A stretch of DNA of 64,000 bases, taken from contig CAWAYH010000006.1 of the NCBI GenBank assembly GCA_963786195.1, positions 434,001-498,000 on the forward strand, written 5' to 3'. The stretch is from CAWAYH01 sp963786195 (lineage in GTDB: Bacteria > Acidobacteriota > Vicinamibacteria > Vicinamibacterales > 2-12-FULL-66-21). The notes under the pieces are model-generated. The model did no database searches and was not told the origin of the DNA. It saw only the letters and a program-made list of their open reading frames with translations. The position numbers and the translations under genes were made by a program. The stretch's first letter is position 1, and every line of letters begins with the position of its first letter. Shown piece by piece: positions 62,525 through 64,000 of this stretch.

Positions 62525-64000
62525 TCAGTACGCCATCGCGTAGCAGTCGCGCCGCGGATCGGCGCCCGCGAGTCGACTGCCGGTCCGCGGGTCGATCATC
62601 ACCGCAGTCGCGCAGCCGGAAATCGACACGGGCGGCACGACCCTGACGTCGTGACCGCGCCCGCGCAGATCGCGCACGACCTCTTCAGGGATGCCACCCT
62701 CGACATCCAGGCGATTGGGTTCGATCCGGTGCGGCCAGAACGATCCGAGGAAATGATGCGTCTGGATCCGTGGCCACTCGAACGCGGTGTGCAGGTTCGG
62801 ATACCACTTGTCCTCGAACTCGAGGACGTTCAGCATCGCCTGCAGGATGGTCTGTTCCTGATTGTCGCCACCGGGCGTCCCGATGGCGAGAAACGGCCGG
62901 CCGTCCTTGGCGACGATTCCGGGCGTCAGCGTGTAGCGGGGCCGCGAACGGGGTCGGAGCTGCGCCGCGCGCGATTTGTCGAGCCAGAACTGCTCGCCAC
63001 GAGTCGACAGACCGATCCCGGTCTTGCCGAGGATGACACCGCCCGTAATCCAGCCGCCGCTCGGCGTCGCGTCGAACACGTTGCCGTCCTTGTCGATGAC
63101 GGCCATGTGCGTCGTGTCCTTGAGGCTCGGGTCGGGACCGGACCAGTCGATCGGCGGCTGGGACGTCGCGGAGCGGCCGGCGATCCAGAAGGGCCACTCG
63201 CGGACGTCGCGGTCGAAGGGCAGCGGATCACCAGCCATCTGGACCGTCGACGCGCGCGCCATGTCGATCGTCGACGCGCGCGACTTCGCGTAGTCCTTCG
63301 AGAGCAGGCCGGTCGCCGGCACTTTCACGAACGTCGGATCCGCGTAGTAGCTGTCCCGATCCGCGTACGCCAGCTTCATCGCCTCGGTGAGGACGTGAAG
63401 GTAGTCCGCGCTGTTGTGCCCGGCTTTCTTGAGATCGTAGTTCTCGAGGATGTTGAGCGACTGCAGCAGCGCCGGACCCTGGCTGTTGAAGGCCTGTTTG
63501 TAAACCGTGTATCCCCTGTAGGTGATCGACGCCGGCTCCTCGATGCGCGCGAAGAACTCCGCGAAGTCGCTTTCGTCGAAGGGTGCGCCGTGACCTTTCA
63601 GGAACGCCACGATCTCGCGCGCGATGTCCCCCTTGTAGAAGCGGTCGCGTGCGGCCGCGACCGCTGCCGCGCGCCCGCGACGCTTCGCTCCCCTCTCCGC
63701 TTCGACCATCTTCGTCAAGGTCGCGGCGAGGTCGGGCAGGCGAATCGTATCGCCCGCCTTGTAGAACGTGCCGTCGCTCTTCAGCCACGTGCGTGCGTTG
63801 TCCGGCCACGACTCGAAGAACTTGCGCTGCCGCTCGATGGTCGCCACCGTTCGCGGGCGAAGCGGGAATCCGTCCCTCGCGTACTCGATCGCGCGCGCCG
63901 CGACGTCCTCGAAACGCAGCGTGCCCCATTTTTCGAGCACGGTCAGCGCCGCATGGATCGCACCCGGCACGACCGCAGGATCGAGGCCCTCTCCCGCAAG
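62525..64000 (-). CDS. Gamma-glutamyltransferase family protein, C-terminal part (runs off window)
   Basis: At least 491 codons; the frame continues past the window edge. Large-subunit part: VPGAIHAALTVLEKWGTLRF, AIEYARDGFPLRPRTVATIE, ITYRGYTVYKQAFNSQGPAL and ENYDLKKAGHNSADYLHVLT. The autocleavage site is around 63110, in LKDTTHMAVIDKDGNVFDAT, where the second Thr becomes the nucleophile. The small subunit has TPSGGWITGGVILGKTGIGL, TLTPGIVAKDGRPFLAIGTP and GGDNQEQTILQAMLNVLEF. GGTs hydrolyse or transfer the gamma-glutamyl group of glutathione; some members of this group instead act on cephalosporins. It is convergent with the preceding gene, stops 1 bp apart. Confidence 0.93.
   Translation of the reverse strand, partial: LAGEGLDPAVVPGAIHAALTVLEKWGTLRFEDVAARAIEYARDGFPLRPRTVATIERQRKFFESWPDNARTWLKSDGTFYKAGDTIRLPDLAATLTKMVEAERGAKRRGRAAAVAAARDRFYKGDIAREIVAFLKGHGAPFDESDFAEFFARIEEPASITYRGYTVYKQAFNSQGPALLQSLNILENYDLKKAGHNSADYLHVLTEAMKLAYADRDSYYADPTFVKVPATGLLSKDYAKSRASTIDMARASTVQMAGDPLPFDRDVREWPFWIAGRSATSQPPIDWSGPDPSLKDTTHMAVIDKDGNVFDATPSGGWITGGVILGKTGIGLSTRGEQFWLDKSRAAQLRPRSRPRYTLTPGIVAKDGRPFLAIGTPGGDNQEQTILQAMLNVLEFEDKWYPNLHTAFEWPRIQTHHFLGSFWPHRIEPNRLDVEGGIPEEVVRDLRGRGHDVRVVPPVSISGCATAVMIDPRTGSRLAGADPRRDCYAMAY

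Overview
The window is GC-rich, almost fully coding, and contains no rRNA or tRNA gene that I could recognise. The gene content suggests a soil-type member of the Acidobacteriota, most like Vicinamibacteria. The evidence is ECF-type sigma factors coupled to Ser/Thr kinases with TPR or DUF4384 tails, three long MacB/FtsX-like permeases without ATPases, carboxypeptidase-regulatory-like secreted proteins, many exported peptidases (S9, S41, M14, P1, GGT) and a set of F420 genes. The phylum call is inference from gene families, not from a marker gene.

Layout. 1-3.9 kb: start of a SagB-type dehydrogenase coupled to a lysine-rich small protein, then a sigma factor/kinase pair, all on the minus strand. 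4.1-7.4 kb: mreB with a strong leader hairpin, an exported propeller-like protein and a zinc-ribbon protein. 7.4-10.4 kb: paired inverted heptamer arrays, then a five-PASTA surface protein and an unknown partner. 10.4-13.7 kb: a secreted cyclase-family hydrolase, a DUF4384 protein and a kinase carrying its own DUF4384 tail. 13.8-18.1 kb: a compact operon of ThDP decarboxylase, cyclase-family hydrolase and permease. 18.2-21.9 kb: ankyrin protein and a heavily frameshifted permease. 22-29 kb: receiver/anti-sigma ATPase, two divergent sugar dehydrogenases and a giant CPBP protease. 29-33.7 kb: ferredoxin, serine hydrolase, 5'-3' exonuclease, and a STAS / GAF-ATPase partner-switching pair. 33.7-41 kb: S9 peptidase, DUF2167 and other membrane proteins, rhomboid. 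41-48.4 kb: BI-1, P1 peptidase, an alpha-oxoamine synthase-like enzyme, MgtE and an M14 peptidase, several with multiple frameshifts. 48.4-52.5 kb: S41 peptidase, then cofE, a flippase-like protein, an F420/FMN-type PPOX enzyme and F420:NADP oxidoreductase. 52.5-64 kb: CPXCG protein, DEAD-box helicase, TPR protein, esterase, permease, EEP phosphatase, two regulatory-like-domain exported proteins and a partial gamma-glutamyltransferase.

Three features run across the window. First, intergenic arrays with a strict 7-bp period recur at at least six loci, three of them from one CGGTTNN family that also forms long inverted repeats. Second, a REP-like palindrome (GTCCGAGGGGC and its complement) recurs at three loci. 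Third, near-consensus -10 boxes sit 5-8 nt before several start codons that lack a Shine-Dalgarno sequence, which suggests leaderless transcripts. Single-base frameshifts are abundant but patchy (19.4-21.7, 41.2-43.3 and 45.9-47.7 kb). In every case conserved sequence resumes in another frame, which looks more like consensus error than gene decay, although this cannot be settled without the reads.
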